Positions 11,303-21,715 of a stretch of 64,000 bases of DNA are shown one piece after another. The stretch comes from Brachyhypopomus gauderio (taxonomy: Eukaryota; Chordata; Actinopteri; Gymnotiformes; Hypopomidae): NCBI RefSeq assembly GCF_052324685.1, contig NW_027506890.1, positions 248,501 to 312,500 of the forward strand, in the 5' to 3' direction. A program made the position numbers and the translations under genes. The notes under the pieces are model-generated. The model saw only the letters and a program-made list of their open reading frames with translations, did not search any database and was not told the origin of the DNA. Numbering within the stretch: position 1 is the stretch's first letter; each line of letters opens with the position of its first letter.

Positions 11303-12010
11303 TAATGGTCACTGTTCGCTACTGCTACCCAACACCTCATCATCACCACTGTTCCCTCCACCAACATCTCCATTTAAATCTGCTCCAATAACCACTCTCT
11401 CTTCTTTAGGAACATGCAAAACAACTTCATCTAACTCTCTCCAGAATTCTTCCTTCCCCTCCACATTACAACCTACCTGAGGAGCATAAGCACTGATGAC
11501 ATTCATCATCACCCCATCAATCTCTAACTTTACACAGATTACCCTGTGACTTACTCTCTTTACCTCCACTACACTCTTACTGAACTCATCCTTCAGGATT
11601 ACCCCTACTCCATTTCTCTTCCTGTCTACACCATGATAGAAGAGTTTGAAGCCACCACCAAGGCTCCTGGCCTTGCTTCCCTTCCACTTGGTCTCCTGTA
11701 CACACCGTATATCTATCTTCCTCCTCTCCATCGCATCAGCTAGCTCTCTCCCTTTACCTGTCATAGAGCCCACATTCAACGTACCAACTCTAACCTCCAC
11801 CTTCCTGCTCTGCCTCCTCTCCTTCAGTTTCAGCACCCTATTCCCTCCTCCCCTCCTCCTCCTTGTCCCAACAGTAGTCCAATTTCCGCTAATGCCCTGT
11901 TGGACCACAGCACCAGTGTCACCAGGGTCAGCACCTTCCTGACGCAACCCTCCCTATTTATCCAGGCTTGGGACCGGCACTAAAATACACTGGTGTGTGC
12001 ACCCTAGTGG
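11303..12010 (-). mobile_element. RTE-clade LINE, 5' portion only
   Basis: On the minus strand a leader resembling the start of fish RTE elements (GCCGGTCCCAAGCCTGG, then GGGTTGCGTCAGGAAGG) leads into an open endonuclease frame. The homology stops abruptly near 11303, within the endonuclease domain and before any reverse transcriptase. Most LINE copies lose their 5' end, so a copy that keeps the 5' end and lacks the 3' end is unusual. Confidence 0.75.
11309..11947 (-). pseudogene. RTE ORF N-terminus, apurinic-type endonuclease, truncated
   Basis: The 212-codon open frame is the target-nicking endonuclease of an RTE LINE, normally followed by a reverse transcriptase in one polyprotein. Motifs in order are RVGTLNVGSMTGKGREL near the start, CVQETKWKGSKARSLGG with the metal-binding glutamate, FKLFYHGVDRKRNGVGV, MMNVISAYAPQVGC, and EERVVIGADLNGDVG with the conserved D and N. 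The C-terminal SDH box and everything after it are missing. There are no internal stops, which points to a young copy or a recent deletion. Plus-strand open frames across it are shadows. Confidence 0.85.
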
Positions 12011-12452
12011 CTAGGTTAACATACTCTGCTTATGTATATTATATAAATTTGTTTGATCTGTAGTATGAGATCTGAATTTATTCAGATGTAAAATGCACAA
12101 AATAAAAATATGTGAAAATATATGAATTATAGTTTGCTACAGACTGAGCAGAGAAAGTTGAATTGCGTGCGCGTTTTAGTTAGTGTGCACGCTAAAAATG
12201 TCTTTTTTCACATTTTTTTCCTTCTCGATTTCATGATGGTGCTCATGCGACAAGCAAATTTGCTTCATCTCTTCTTTTGCGCGAGCTTTGACAAGGGGTG
12301 TTTTTGGCACTTTGGGGGCAGAGTCATGGGTGGCAAGTTTAATGTTCGAACCACTTAACACATCTCTACAAAAATCCATGTACATGTTAGTAAAACGTAT
12401 CATAGGTATTACGTGTTAAGACTGTCTATTTACTTATATTTATAAGTTAGAT

Positions 12453-13285
12453 CAGGGATGGGCAACTGGCGGCCCGGAGGCCGCACATGGCCCTCGTCCT
12501 CACTCAGTGCGGCCCGCAAATAGATCAATAATAATTTAATAATTAAAAGAAAAAAAAAACCGATAGAGCAGGACTTTTTTGTTCTTGTCACATAGGGCTA
12601 CGCCCCCTCTACTCGCTGTCACTCCGGTGTCCCTGTTCGTCGTTGGTGTTGTTCCTTGCCCGGTTATCCCACCCTGCGTGTCTGTTGCCCTGGTTTCCTG
12701 CCACGCACGTGTTGTCATTGTGTTCAGTTGTGTCTAGTTTAGTCCTGTGTACTTGTATCTCTGTGTTTCGTCCGTTGTTTGTTATTTGTGGTTTGTTCGG
12801 TTTTGTGGATTATCTCTGTCATCGCTGTTCTGGTATTTTCCGTCTCCGTTGTGTTTCTCCGTTGTGAATGGCTCTCCTGTTACGACTCCTGCCTGTCCTG
12901 TTGACCACTTGGACGGCTCTCCCGTTTTGACCCGTGCCTGTACAAACGACTTCGCTTATGGAATTCCCCTTATTAAATCTCGCTCTTCTCAGCATTTGTG
13001 TCCGCCTCATCGGAAGGAGTTCAAATTCCTTTTTGCACTTTTTTATTAAGCAAATGTTTTGTCTTTGTTGCTTATTAAGGACATGTTAATGCATTTATAT
13101 GCAGAAAATAGATGTATGTTGGTGCAATAAACATACAGATCTGAATTCATTTAAAATGTGTTCTTATTGAGAATAATTTGTAGTGTCTTTTATATCCAAT
13201 TATTTGAAGTGCGTGGTCATGTGGCCTCCAATAATAGTGCTGAAAAAATTTTGGCCCTCTTTATCATGGAAGTTGCCAATCCCTG
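12453..13285. mobile_element. Non-autonomous hAT element with 8-bp TSD
   Basis: Ends are CAGGGATGGGCAACTGG and the complement-type TTGCCAATCCCTG, the Charlie-like hAT terminus. The perfect 8-bp target duplication AGTTAGAT lies at 12445-12452 and 13286-13293. No transposase is present. The middle is occupied by an LTR-like insertion. Confidence 0.9.
12577..13020 (+). repeat. LTR-like sequence inside the hAT
   Basis: The segment starts TGTCACATAGGGC and contains the stretch CTCGCTCTTCTCAGCATTTG that also occurs at 1.3 kb. The start resembles the TGTCACGC start of the solo LTR at 33422-40205 (minus strand). The 3' end is decayed and no target duplication was found. Confidence 0.45.
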
Positions 13286-13409
13286 AGTTAGATCAACCCA
13301 AATTTTACTTTTAACCTGGAAAAAAACACTCAAGCATGAAAAAAGACAGTTTGAGCATGCGCACTAACACAAACGCACATGCAATTCGGCTTTCTGTGCT
13401 CGCGACGGT

Positions 13410-13492
13410 CACATTTACACTCACAAGTTAAATATTTACACTCGCGAGTTGAATATTTATGCTCACGAGTTGAATATTTACACTCGCGAAAT
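13410..13492. repeat. Short tandem repeat, 24-bp unit
   Basis: There are about three and a half diverged copies of a 24-bp unit with core TTACACTCGCGAGTTGAATA. Confidence 0.7.
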
Positions 13493-13800
13493 GTGTTTTT
13501 GCACCCCCTAGTTTTTGCACAGAACTGACTCCATACTACATCTGTTTGCAGAAACAATTAGATGCTGTACTCGCTCCTGAACTGCCCAACACAATACATA
13601 TATTCATACGACTTAAACAGCCAATCAGAAATAATTAAAGAAATAGCTCTATGTCCAGATTTATTTAAATCAAATGAATCTGAATGCCAAACTATGTGTT
13701 AAGAACCTGGGTGTCACCTTTGATAATGAGCTCAGCTTCAAATCACACATCATGACTACATGCTTATTTTCACCTTCGAAACATTGCTAAGGTCCAAGAT

Positions 13801-14301
13801 ATGCTCTCTCCTGCTGACAGTGAAAAACTTGTCCATGCATTTATCACATCAAGGCTAGATTATTGTAATGCTGTTCTATATGCTCTCCCAAAGAGCTCTA
13901 TTTCTCACCTACAGCGAGTTCAGAATGCTGCTGTAAGGGTTCTGACCCGCAGGAGAAAGAGAGATCATATTACACCTGCACTCCACTCACTGCACTGGTT
14001 ACCTGTCAGGTTTAGAATATATTTTAAGGTTCTAGTGATGGTTTTTAAATGTCTTCATGGTCTTGCTCCTCCTTACCTCAGTGAAATGATAATTAGATAT
14101 GTCCCAGTCAGGTCTCTAAGGTTTTCAAACAGTAATTTACTAGTGATTCCTAAAAGCCGATTAAAGATTGGCAAGGGTGCTTTTAGCCACTATGGCCCAA
14201 AGCTCTGGAACTCTCTTCCTGAAGAGCTCAGAGGCATTTCATCCCTTCACAGCTTCAAGAAGAGTCTCAAAACTTTCCTCTTTAGATCTACTTTTAGTTA
14301 A
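13801..14301 (+). pseudogene. L2 ORF2 C-terminal fragment
   Basis: The open frame of 166 codons carries TSRLDYCNAVLYALPKSS, RVQNAAVRVLTRRRKRDH, LHSLHWLPVRFRIYFKVLV, KCLHGLAPPYLSEM and KLWNSLPEELRG, which identify the L2 ORF2 C-terminus. Upstream, related sequence (NLGVTFDNELSFKSHI type) is present in other frames, so at least one frameshift has occurred near 13770. The catalytic reverse transcriptase is absent. Confidence 0.85.
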
Positions 14302-14842
14302 ACTTCTCTCTCCTCAGAAGAAACTTATTGCAGAGGTTGTGACTTCTCTCCTGGTACGTGTATACACAGGCGACGCCAGACGCAGTTCATAGGGAACTGT
14401 CAGGATCAGGGGATCTAACTCGACAAGAGTCGAGAGGTTTGGCGGTGGGACTCCAAGGGGGGGTATACAGGTGGCACCATTGGTGGTTACCAGGCAGGGT
14501 AACTGAGTGATTGGGAGTTTCACCCTCAGCTGGGAGTCGAGCACCAGGTGGCCGCGCATAACTGTGGGCTGTCGAGCACACAGTTCGCAGAAAACCAGTG
14601 AGAGTGAAGGTCATGCTCTGTGTGAGTGTGAGTAGCTTACTCTGTTCTAATTATTTTAATAGTTTTTCCGATTATTATTATCTTATTTACTTTACTTTTT
14701 GACTTATTTTATTTAGTTACATTTTATGTTAGTTTAATATTTATTTTATTACATTATTATTATTATTTTATAATTTGTATGTTTCCTTTTTATCTTTAAT
14801 TTCTTTTAACATTTTCTTTTTGTCTTATCTTTGCTTCCTTTT

Positions 14843-15138
14843 TGTGACGGGTAGGGTGAGCGAAAATAAATGGAAGCGATCCTGCCAAGTCTCAGGGAAA
14901 TAGGATGGTTTAAAATGTAAAGTGCGCAAACCAAAACCCGTGAACTGATCCGAATTAAGGATATAATAACCAGCGGTCAACTGGTACAAAGACAAGACAT
15001 ATATAGACGAACAAACGACCCTCAGGTGAGACGGATCGCGGGCTCCGCCCACCTGAGGGACGAACACAACGCCACACCCACAGGACAAGCTGCTGCTGTA
15101 GACGGGGGCGACCAGTAGGGGGCCGCCGTACCGTGACA
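14843..15138 (-). mobile_element. Solo LTR with 5-bp TSD
   Basis: The 296-bp segment reads TGTGACGG to CCGTGACA on the plus strand, and TGTCACGG to CCGTCACA on the minus strand. The perfect 5-bp duplication CTTTT lies at 14838-14842 and 15139-15143. The minus strand has a TATA-like CTATATATG near its middle. Size, TG...CA ends and TSD fit a solo LTR. It carries no coding sequence. Confidence 0.7.
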
Positions 15139-15216
15139 CTTTTAATATTTCTTTTAATTTATTCTGTAAAGCACTTTGAGTTGCATGTATGTATGAAAGG
15201 TGCTATACAAATAAAG

Positions 15217-15254
<38 letters not shown>

Positions 15255-15255
15255 A

Positions 15256-16450
15256 CCCACCAAAGAGCTAAACATTTGTGTGATTGGTTCAGAGAGAATG
15301 GCACATGCAGAAGATGTTTAACTGGGAAACGGAGCTTGAAAATCTCTTGCTGTCACCATCTGAGAGAAGCCATCCATGCAGCCATCGACTGGCCCCATCT
15401 GGGCCACTTGTTGCACTCCCAACAAGTGGATGTACATACTCATGTGATAGCGGCAGGGATGGAACAAGAGGTGAATTTGGTTGTGTAGACTCTTTACTCT
15501 CATATTACTCTGATATCAGATACTCTGATTCTGTGATATTAAATAAATACTACTTAGGGGAGATTAGCTGGTCTTCTCAAGTTCTGTAGTCACTTCAATA
15601 TGGAATGCAAATGTTCTCAAGTTGCAATGCAGTAAATACCATTTATACCCATGAAGAAGATACTGAAAGTTAACCTGTAAAATAGTGCTCCAAATTCCCT
15701 ACAAGAAAAATACAAACTGAGTTAATACAAACTGCTCCCTTTGCCTCTGAACCATCTGCAAGGTTTGTCACATAATTAGCAGCATGGAGACCAGAAGGAT
15801 GTTAATAGTTCATGATGACGCAAACCTGCATCTACTCACCATGCGCTGACATAATGAACTGGACAGAGGGCTCATTGTGTGCTGATGTTACTTCTGCCTG
15901 TTTCTTTCTGCGTGGCCTAAGAATTAAAACAGCTATGCTTTTAAAGAGAGAGTGGGGGTGTTAATAATCTGAAGAGCTTGACAAAAACACTGCTATGGAA
16001 TAAAAATGGTGACAAATTAATCTTTCTCTATAACATTTGCTAACATAGTCTTCTGTTCATCTGCATTTGGCTTCTAGTGTAGCAGCAGAGGTTGTGGTGC
16101 ATGCTGAGAAATAATCTCAGTGACTCACTCAAAATGTTCCCTTGGCAATTGAAATGAACCCAGAATATGGAGGTTACATGTAGCAGGTTCACCAGTAAAC
16201 ACCTCTCACCAACATCACCCACCACCAGTGATCTGTTGTCTGTCTCCGGTATATTTTTTAAAATCAACTTTCAGCTCCTTTATAAGAAACACTGAAATCA
16301 CTTAGAGGAAATACACCTTTAATCAAAAAGTAAACACACAACATATCACTTACACGAGGACAAAAGCAGGCAGACAAATATTAAGACAAGGGTTACATAA
16401 TAAGGGGGTGAAACAAGGTACAGGTGATGCACATAATGTGGGGGTGTGAT

Positions 16451-16484
<34 letters not shown>

Positions 16485-16689
16485 CTTAGACGAACACTAA
16501 CTGGACAGAGAGGGGAGAGGCGAGCATACACATGTAGCCCTATGAAAATATATCCTTTAATAATAAATAGTTGATGTAATAAATAATTTACATTCAGTTC
16601 ATGATTGAATAAAAAATGTTTAGTTCAAAAAGGTTAAAAACATTTAGACCTTTGATAATGAGCATTCATTATCAAAGAAGTAGGCTATT
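15256..16689. other. Intergenic DNA with a CA microsatellite
   Basis: No gene was recognised. A (CA)n tract lies at 16451-16482. A short hairpin (CTTTGATAATGA, loop, TCATTATCAAAG) lies near 16650-16677, just before the Gypsy gag remnant. Confidence 0.45.
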
Positions 16690-16699
16690 ATGTCGTCAC

Positions 16700-16966
16700 T
16701 GCCCAGAACAATGACACCACCTCTGGAGTGGTGAGTTTCCTTCAAGACCCCCCAGAGGACGATAAATATGAAGCCCTTAAGTCGCTCCTCCTACAAACTT
16801 TCGAGCTGTTGGAGTCAGAGCGTGCTCGCAGGCTTCCTTTGCTGTCTGGCTTGGGCTCTTCAAAACCTTCAGAGCTGATGGATCACATACTGTCCCTACT
16901 GGGCGAACACCTGCCGTGTTTTCTGTTCAGGGAACTTTTCCTTTCTGAAGGTTTCAGAAGGCACTG
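16700..16966 (+). pseudogene. Ty3/Gypsy gag fragment
   Basis: The translation contains VSFLQDPPEDDKYEALKSLL, FELLESERARRL and SKPSELMDHILSLLGEH, which match the capsid region of fish Ty3/Gypsy gag proteins. In those proteins it lies ahead of a zinc-knuckle-like region, and a matching remnant follows at about 17340-17440. The frame is lost after about 80 codons. The copy is non-functional. Confidence 0.7.
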
Positions 16967-17319
16967 AAGCCATTCTCGTGACTTCAGTAGGCCTCAGATG
17001 TCTGTGCGTGTGTTCTGTGGCCTCGGCTGAGGCCTAATCTGATGTTCCTCTGGTGTTCCTAAACTGACCTCGCTGGAGACGCCAAATCTCTGCTTGGAAG
17101 GGACTACGGCGACACTCGGTCTGCCGTGACATCACGAGGATGCTGAGCATGGAGGGGACATGCGTCATTAGCATCTGTCAAATCAGTGTTAATTATTTCA
17201 TGTATTGTCCAATCACATTTGGTTGATCACCTCGTGTTCACCTCGTGGACACCGTGTGTATTGATGATTAAACATATAAAAGATGAGAGTTCGGAATGGG
17301 GAATTAGCTCTCTCTTGCA

Positions 17320-17480
17320 GACGCCTTGTGTGTATGTCTGTGCATCCATGCCTCCACCCTCCCCAGCTCTCTGCTTTTACCACGTGTGTTTTGGGGCCAA
17401 GGCCAAAAGCCGCTGCCCGCCATGCAGTTTCAGGAAGCCAGGAAAAGTGAGGTCAAAAGTGAGAGACTGTGTCCGTGAGG
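17320..17480 (+). pseudogene. Ty3/Gypsy gag C-terminal zinc-knuckle-like remnant
   Basis: The translation LCFYHVCFGAKAKSRCPPC followed by a basic SFRKPGK segment matches the cysteine-histidine region at the end of this gag family. It is followed at once by the inverted repeat that marks the gag-pol deletion. Confidence 0.6.
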
Positions 17481-17485
17481 AAAAG

Positions 17486-17548
17486 CAGGCTACTGGAACG
17501 GCCGACGCCTATAGCCGTTAGCAGGCGTCGGCCGTTCCAGTAGCCTGT
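17486..17548. repeat. Perfect 24-bp inverted repeat at the gag-pol deletion
   Basis: The arms CAGGCTACTGGAACGG plus CCGACGCC and their exact complement are separated by a loop of about 14 bases. The hairpin lies exactly between the gag remnant and the reverse transcriptase thumb, where protease and the catalytic palm should be. It looks like a scar of the deletion. Confidence 0.85.
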
Positions 17549-17549
17549 C

Positions 17550-18130
17550 CACCCTCTTACAATCAAGGCCCTGCAGGAGTTTTTGGGCATGGTGAACTTC
17601 TATCACCATTTCATCCCACAAGCAGCCGGCCTCATGCACCCTCTCTACACGGCCCTCAAAGGCAAAGCCGCCAAGCACTCGGTGGATTGGACTAGTGAAC
17701 GGCTCCTAGCTTTTGACGCAGCTAAACTCCTGCTGGCGGGTGTCATTTTATTGGCGCACCCACTGCAATCACCACAGACGAGTCGGATTATGCCGTGGGC
17801 GCGGTACATGAACAATGGGTCAATGGGGCTTGGCAGCCCTTGGCATTCTTCAGCCACCAGCTCCGTCTCACCGAGCGTAAGTACAGCACGTTTGACCACG
17901 AGATACTCGCCCTGTACCTGGTTGTATGGAATTTTCGTTTTCTTCTAGAAGGCCGCCCATTTACTGCATGGACCACAAGCCATTAGCATTCGCGATGGCT
18001 AAGGTTTCTGAACTGTGGTCTGCCCGTCAGCAACGTCAGCTGGCCTTCATCTCCGAGTTCACCACAGACATCCAGCATGTTGCGGGGAAGGACAACCCAG
18101 TGGGCTCTCTCGGGGGGTCGTCACCGCCGT
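17550..18130 (+). pseudogene. Ty3/Gypsy reverse transcriptase thumb and RNase H fragment
   Basis: TIKALQEFLGMVNFYHHFIP begins the piece and marks the thumb. It is followed by an RNase H domain with LAFFSHQLRLTERKYSTFDHE, the LVVWNFRFLLEGRPF helix and QRQLAFISEFTTDIQHVAGK. These are spread over several frames by small indels near 17780 and 17960. The upstream YLDD palm is absent, so this piece could not have reverse transcriptase activity. Confidence 0.8.
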
Positions 18131-18299
18131 GCACATCAGCATCCACTGCTCCCATATGGCAGCAGACCATGCGTTGGACCCGGAGGTCCATACACAATCT
18201 CTCACACCCTGGCAGGAGGGCGTCACAGAAGCTGGTGGCAGACAAATCTGTCTGGCATGGCCTCAGGAAGGATGCCCAAGATTGGGTTAGTGCTTGTGT

Positions 18300-18775
18300 A
18301 GCCATGTTAAGGCCCTGCTGGAATCGTTCCCTGTGCTGGAGCAGCGTTTCGACCACGTACATGTGGATTTAGTGGGGCCGCTGCCCCCATCCTATGGTTT
18401 CCCCCACCTTTTCACCATAGTCGACAGGACCACGAGGTGGCCAGAAGCCATACCGCTGTCTTCCACAACAGGCTCGGAAGTGGCTTGGGCATTTATTGGT
18501 ATTTGATTCACACGGTTTGGCATCCCATCGGATATGTCCTAGGATAGCGGGCCTCTGGGTGGATCACGGGCCTCTGGGACAGCGACTGGGTTGATAGGCT
18601 CCCCTGAGTCATGCTGGGCCTTAGGTCATCCCCCAAAGAAGATCTCCAGTCTTCCTCGGATAAACTCGTCTATGGCCCGCCCTTGCGAGTCCCCGGAGAT
18701 TTTCTCCCATGTCCTCCTGCCCCGTGCTCCATCAGCCACCAGCGGCAGGCCCTTCGTGAGTTCTCAGTTTGGACA
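18300..18775 (+). pseudogene. Ty3/Gypsy integrase core fragment
   Basis: FDHVHVDLVGPLPPSYGFPH and FTIVDRTTRWPEAIPL hold the first catalytic aspartates of the retroviral-type integrase core. Downstream, LGLRSSPKEDLQSSSDKLVYG and LRVPGDFLPCPPAPC match the region after the core. Sequence between them, including the last catalytic residue, is shortened and frameshifted near 18500-18600. The SINE begins at the right edge. Confidence 0.8.
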
Positions 18776-18794
18776 ACACGGTGGCTTGGTGGTT

Positions 18795-19240
18795 AGTAGT
18801 GTTGTCATGATACTAAGAATTACAACTTCGATACAATACTTTAAAAAGTATTGAAATTCGATACGATTTTCGATACCAGAGTCAGATACTGTGCTCATTT
18901 CCGTTTTAAAGGCTTTTTATTTATTTTTTATAAACAAACAAATGAATATTGTATTTTGTTTCACAAATGTCAAATAAATAAAAGGTGTAGTCCGTACCAC
19001 ATTAAAGCAGAAAAATAAATAATTGCACATTAATATAAATTAACATAAATAATAGTAGTGCACTCTGGAATTCACATTTGGAAGTTAAAAAAGGCTAGTG
19101 CAAAAAGTGTATTTTAAGTATACTTTAAACAACTTTAAGTAACTTTAACTCTAAGTAACTAAAACTTCAGTATTAGAGTACAGTTCAGTATTCATAGATG
19201 ATTGATCCATTGTAGTACGATCACTTTTTTTTTTTTTTTT
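18795..19240. repeat. Probable DNA-transposon remnant
   Basis: TAGTGTTGTCATGATACTAAG followed by CGATACAATAC and CGATACGATTTTCGATACC matches the style of short fish hAT-like termini. The other end was not found. The segment ends near a T run at 19226. Confidence 0.35.
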
Positions 19241-19431
19241 TTCCTCCTCCCTGTATGCTGTTGCACTTACGGCTCTTAAACCAAGAATATGACAAACATT
19301 TGCTAGGATACCATAATTGGACACATAATTTTGTATGCTATAATACTAGAAATTGGAATGATCACCAACCTCTTGGAATATTTTGTACAAATATGCGTGC
19401 CTTCAGGTGTTTGGCCAGATTTGTTGTGTTA

Positions 19432-19915
19432 AGCTAGGTTTATACTTTCACTAGTGACCGTAGCGTGCGCGTCAGCACACCTCGCGCGACCCTGCTCGAA
19501 CCGCTTGTCCGAAACGATATGTGCTAGTATAAAGAAACACCCCACAAAAACAGGGGAAGAAACATTTACCTGACGAATTTTAATGTTGCTTTGTTTCAGG
19601 TTTGAAAAGTGCTGGAATTTAGATTAAAGTGCTTGAAAATGTTTGAAACAAATAGCTGTCTGACTGAACAGTTGTCTTGTATTACGTTAACAAATACAAA
19701 CCTCTTGTAATTCTAGGACGAAATATGAGAGAACGTGAAGACGTTAAGATTGGGTATTTTGAAAATAAACAACCATTAAATAATGTGATGAAAAAGTTAC
19801 AAAATTCTAGAGGTGCACGTCCTTGCGAATCGACAGCTCGAGTCCACCGCGATTACATCATTTTCGCCACGCGGACCCTCGCGCTGCTCGCGGCGCGTCA
19901 AGTATAAACCAGGCT
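19432..19915. mobile_element. PIF/Harbinger-type MITE with TTA TSD
   Basis: Ends are AGCTAGGTTTATACTT and the complement-type AAGTATAAACCAGGCT. The 3-bp duplication TTA lies at 19429-19431 and 19916-19918, as expected for PIF/Harbinger. The element is 484 bp, has GC-rich subterminal parts and no coding sequence. The MITE around copy B at 9.2-10.4 kb is related. Confidence 0.75.
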
Positions 19916-20924
19916 TTAGCGCTTCGTTGAAATGTTCCGAAAGCACTGCTTGCAAACTGGCTTGTTCATGTCCTTCGGTTTTCTAAGTATTTCCACACAG
20001 CACTTCTGCTGCTTTCCTTGTTTATTGAGATGGGCTGCGAACACACTGCGTTTGCTTTAGCTGTCATTTTAGCATTACAAACTGTTCTGTGCATTACGGC
20101 AGCTTGGGTGGGTCAAACGAAAGCGCATTTTATGTAAAAAGAATCGATTGGCTCCTTTGGTTGGTACAGCTTTAAAGGACCGTTTGCAGACCGGTTTTGA
20201 TGTGTGGGGTTGCCATGACTGTCTGAAATATATGCAAAATAATTCCATATTTCGCTTCGTGCGTGTAGTTTTTCAACAAGCTGAGGACGGTCCTCAATAT
20301 TGCTTGTAATAGCAGCCATCCTACACGTTTTCTTCTTATTCTGCAGAGAGGAGGCAAGCGCTGCACTGCTGTACGCGCACACTGCCCCCGTGTGGCACTC
20401 TTTGGAAATACTGCTCTTTATAAAAATAAAAAAAACGCACCGATAGCACATTTGCCTCTCAGCACTGGGGTCTTGGGTTCAAGTCCCTATCTGAGTGGAG
20501 TTTCCATGTTCTCCCCGTGTTTGCGTGGGTTTCCTCCGGGATCTCCGGTTTCCTCCCACTGTCCAAAAACATGGAGGCTAGGTAAATTGGCAGTCCATGA
20601 CAAATTCTCCCTGGGTGTGTGTCTGTGTCTCTGGTCAATAAAAAGCAGTTGTCTGAGTGTGTGCATGAATGTGTGTGTGCTTGTATGCCCAGTGGTGGAT
20701 GGTGCTCTGCCACTAGGGTCTGTCCTCTCTCCCCTTCCTGCAACCTATTCAGTCCCCCAGGGGGCTGTGGATCCCGGTAGAGAGTACACTGTGCGCAATT
20801 GGCTGCCGCTTTTCGCCGTTGTGTGTGATTGGTTGTCTGAGACTTGTACCTGTGTTAACAATTGTAAAGCGCCTTGGGTATCCTGAAAGGCGCTATATAA
20901 ATTGAACATTCATTCATTCATTCT

Positions 20925-21345
20925 CTGGTGCTTTTGTCCCCGTGCCCACTTCTCAGCATGGCCTACAGCAGTCCCGTTTTCCACCTTCTTTGCATGCAGA
21001 GGCGGTCTTTGCATAGAGACATGGCTAGGCAACTGCCTTGTGCCCCTCCCACTGCAGTCCACTGTATAGGGGCCCCCTGATTAGCTGACTTATTTCTCGC
21101 ATATTAATGTTGATGGGCCCCCTAGCTAAATTCGCCTTGAGCCCCCAAGTCCGCCACTTGCTAAGTCCGCCACTGTTTGCATGCTGCTAGTTTTGTGTTT
21201 CTCCGGCATGATGAGCACCGCCTGGTCTACGACGGCCCTTTCTGGGTGCTGGAGCCGGGGGACAAGTTCTTCAAGGTGGACATCAGGGCATCCCCAAGAG
21301 CATTTCGGTGGACCGTCTGAAGCCGGCCCACTTGGACTCAGATGG
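20925..21345 (+). pseudogene. Ty3/Gypsy integrase C-terminal fragment
   Basis: FVPVPTSQHGLQQSRFPPSL lies before the MITE. SFVFLRHDEHRLVYDGPFW and VLEPGDKFFKVDI lie after it. These match the C-terminal tail of the Gypsy integrase. A frameshift follows near 21290. Confidence 0.75.
20997..21175. mobile_element. Short hAT MITE inside the Gypsy integrase
   Basis: The 179-bp element has ends CAGAGGCGGTC and the complement-type AGTCCGCCACTG. The perfect 8-bp duplication TTTGCATG lies at 20989-20996 and 21176-21183. It interrupts the Gypsy frame. The reading frame on either side is in register once one TSD copy and the element are ignored. Confidence 0.9.
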
Positions 21346-21588
21346 TGCTGTGGTGGCTGCACGGCCAGCGAGCTGTGGGCGGTCCAACCCATCCTGCTGA
21401 GCAACCGGCCTGTTCAACTGCCCCTCCTGCAGGCGGTGTGAGCCGGTCTGGGCGGTTGATTCATCCCCCTTGCCGGTTGGACATGTCCGTTTTTGTGCAT
21501 TCTGGGGGGACATGTGTAGCAACTACTCCTCTTCACAGCAAATTCCCTAATGGACAGGCACTTGGCCACTCAGACCTTTAAGTGACAC

Positions 21589-21612
21589 TGGGGGGGGGGG
21601 GGGGGGGGGGGG
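21589..21612. repeat. Long G homopolymer
   Basis: A run of more than twenty G residues (one strand) follows the presumed Gypsy 3' LTR start. Its length may be unreliable in assembly. Confidence 0.8.
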
Positions 21613-21715
21613 CGGCGCATGCCAGGGGTGAAGCAGACTAGCGGGAAGAGTTGAGAGTTAACGGTTGTTGTTCAGTCACGTTAATAATAGTTTCCCTCCT
21701 CAGGATATTTGGATT

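Larger units (their letters stand above)
12130..13420. repeat. Inverted repeat pair bracketing a hAT element
   Basis: About 80 bases at 12140-12220 (AAGTTGAATTGCGTGCGCG and on to GTCTTTTTTCA) recur inverted at about 13333-13412. They look like arms of an older foldback or TIR element into which the hAT at 12453 later inserted. Its outer limits are not defined. Confidence 0.5.
13660..15255 (+). mobile_element. L2-clade LINE, 5'-truncated copy 2
   Basis: The C-terminal ORF2 region is followed by an AT-rich 3' UTR that ends GGTGCTATACAAATAAAG and an ATT repeat tail (15215-15253). The subfamily differs from copy 1. A solo LTR is inserted in its 3' UTR at 14843-15138. Confidence 0.8.
18777..20924 (+). 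mobile_element. tRNA-derived SINE, split by later insertions
   Basis: The tRNA-like head starts with CGGTGGCTTGGTGGTTAG (18779-18796) and resumes near 20440 with TAGCACATTTGCCTCTCAGC. A perfect B box GGTTCAAGTCC follows at 20475-20485. The body carries the GTTCTCCCCGTG and GGGTTTCCTCCGGGATCTCC segment shared by fish V-type SINEs. The 3' end (GGCGCTATATAAATTGAAC) finishes in a CATT repeat at 20907-20924. About 1.6 kb of other sequence (18797-20440) interrupts the head. Confidence 0.75.
16690..21520 (+). mobile_element. Decayed Ty3/Gypsy retrotransposon, interrupted
   Basis: Pieces of gag (16700-17480), reverse transcriptase thumb, RNase H and integrase (17550-18775) and the integrase C-terminus (20930-21345) lie in correct order on the plus strand. 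Protease and the reverse transcriptase palm are missing between 17480 and 17550. A SINE with its own insertions splits the integrase end (18777-20924), and a small hAT MITE sits at 20997-21175. A TGTAGCAACT stretch after GGGGGGACA near 21507 may start the 3' LTR. Confidence 0.8.

Noticed and set aside
11546-11942. Plus-strand open frames over the RTE fragment
   Set aside because: They are antisense shadows of the clearly recognisable endonuclease frame.
20433-20490. Functional tRNA gene from the A- and B-box-like sequence
   Set aside because: No cloverleaf can be formed, and the sequence continues into a SINE body and a CATT tail.
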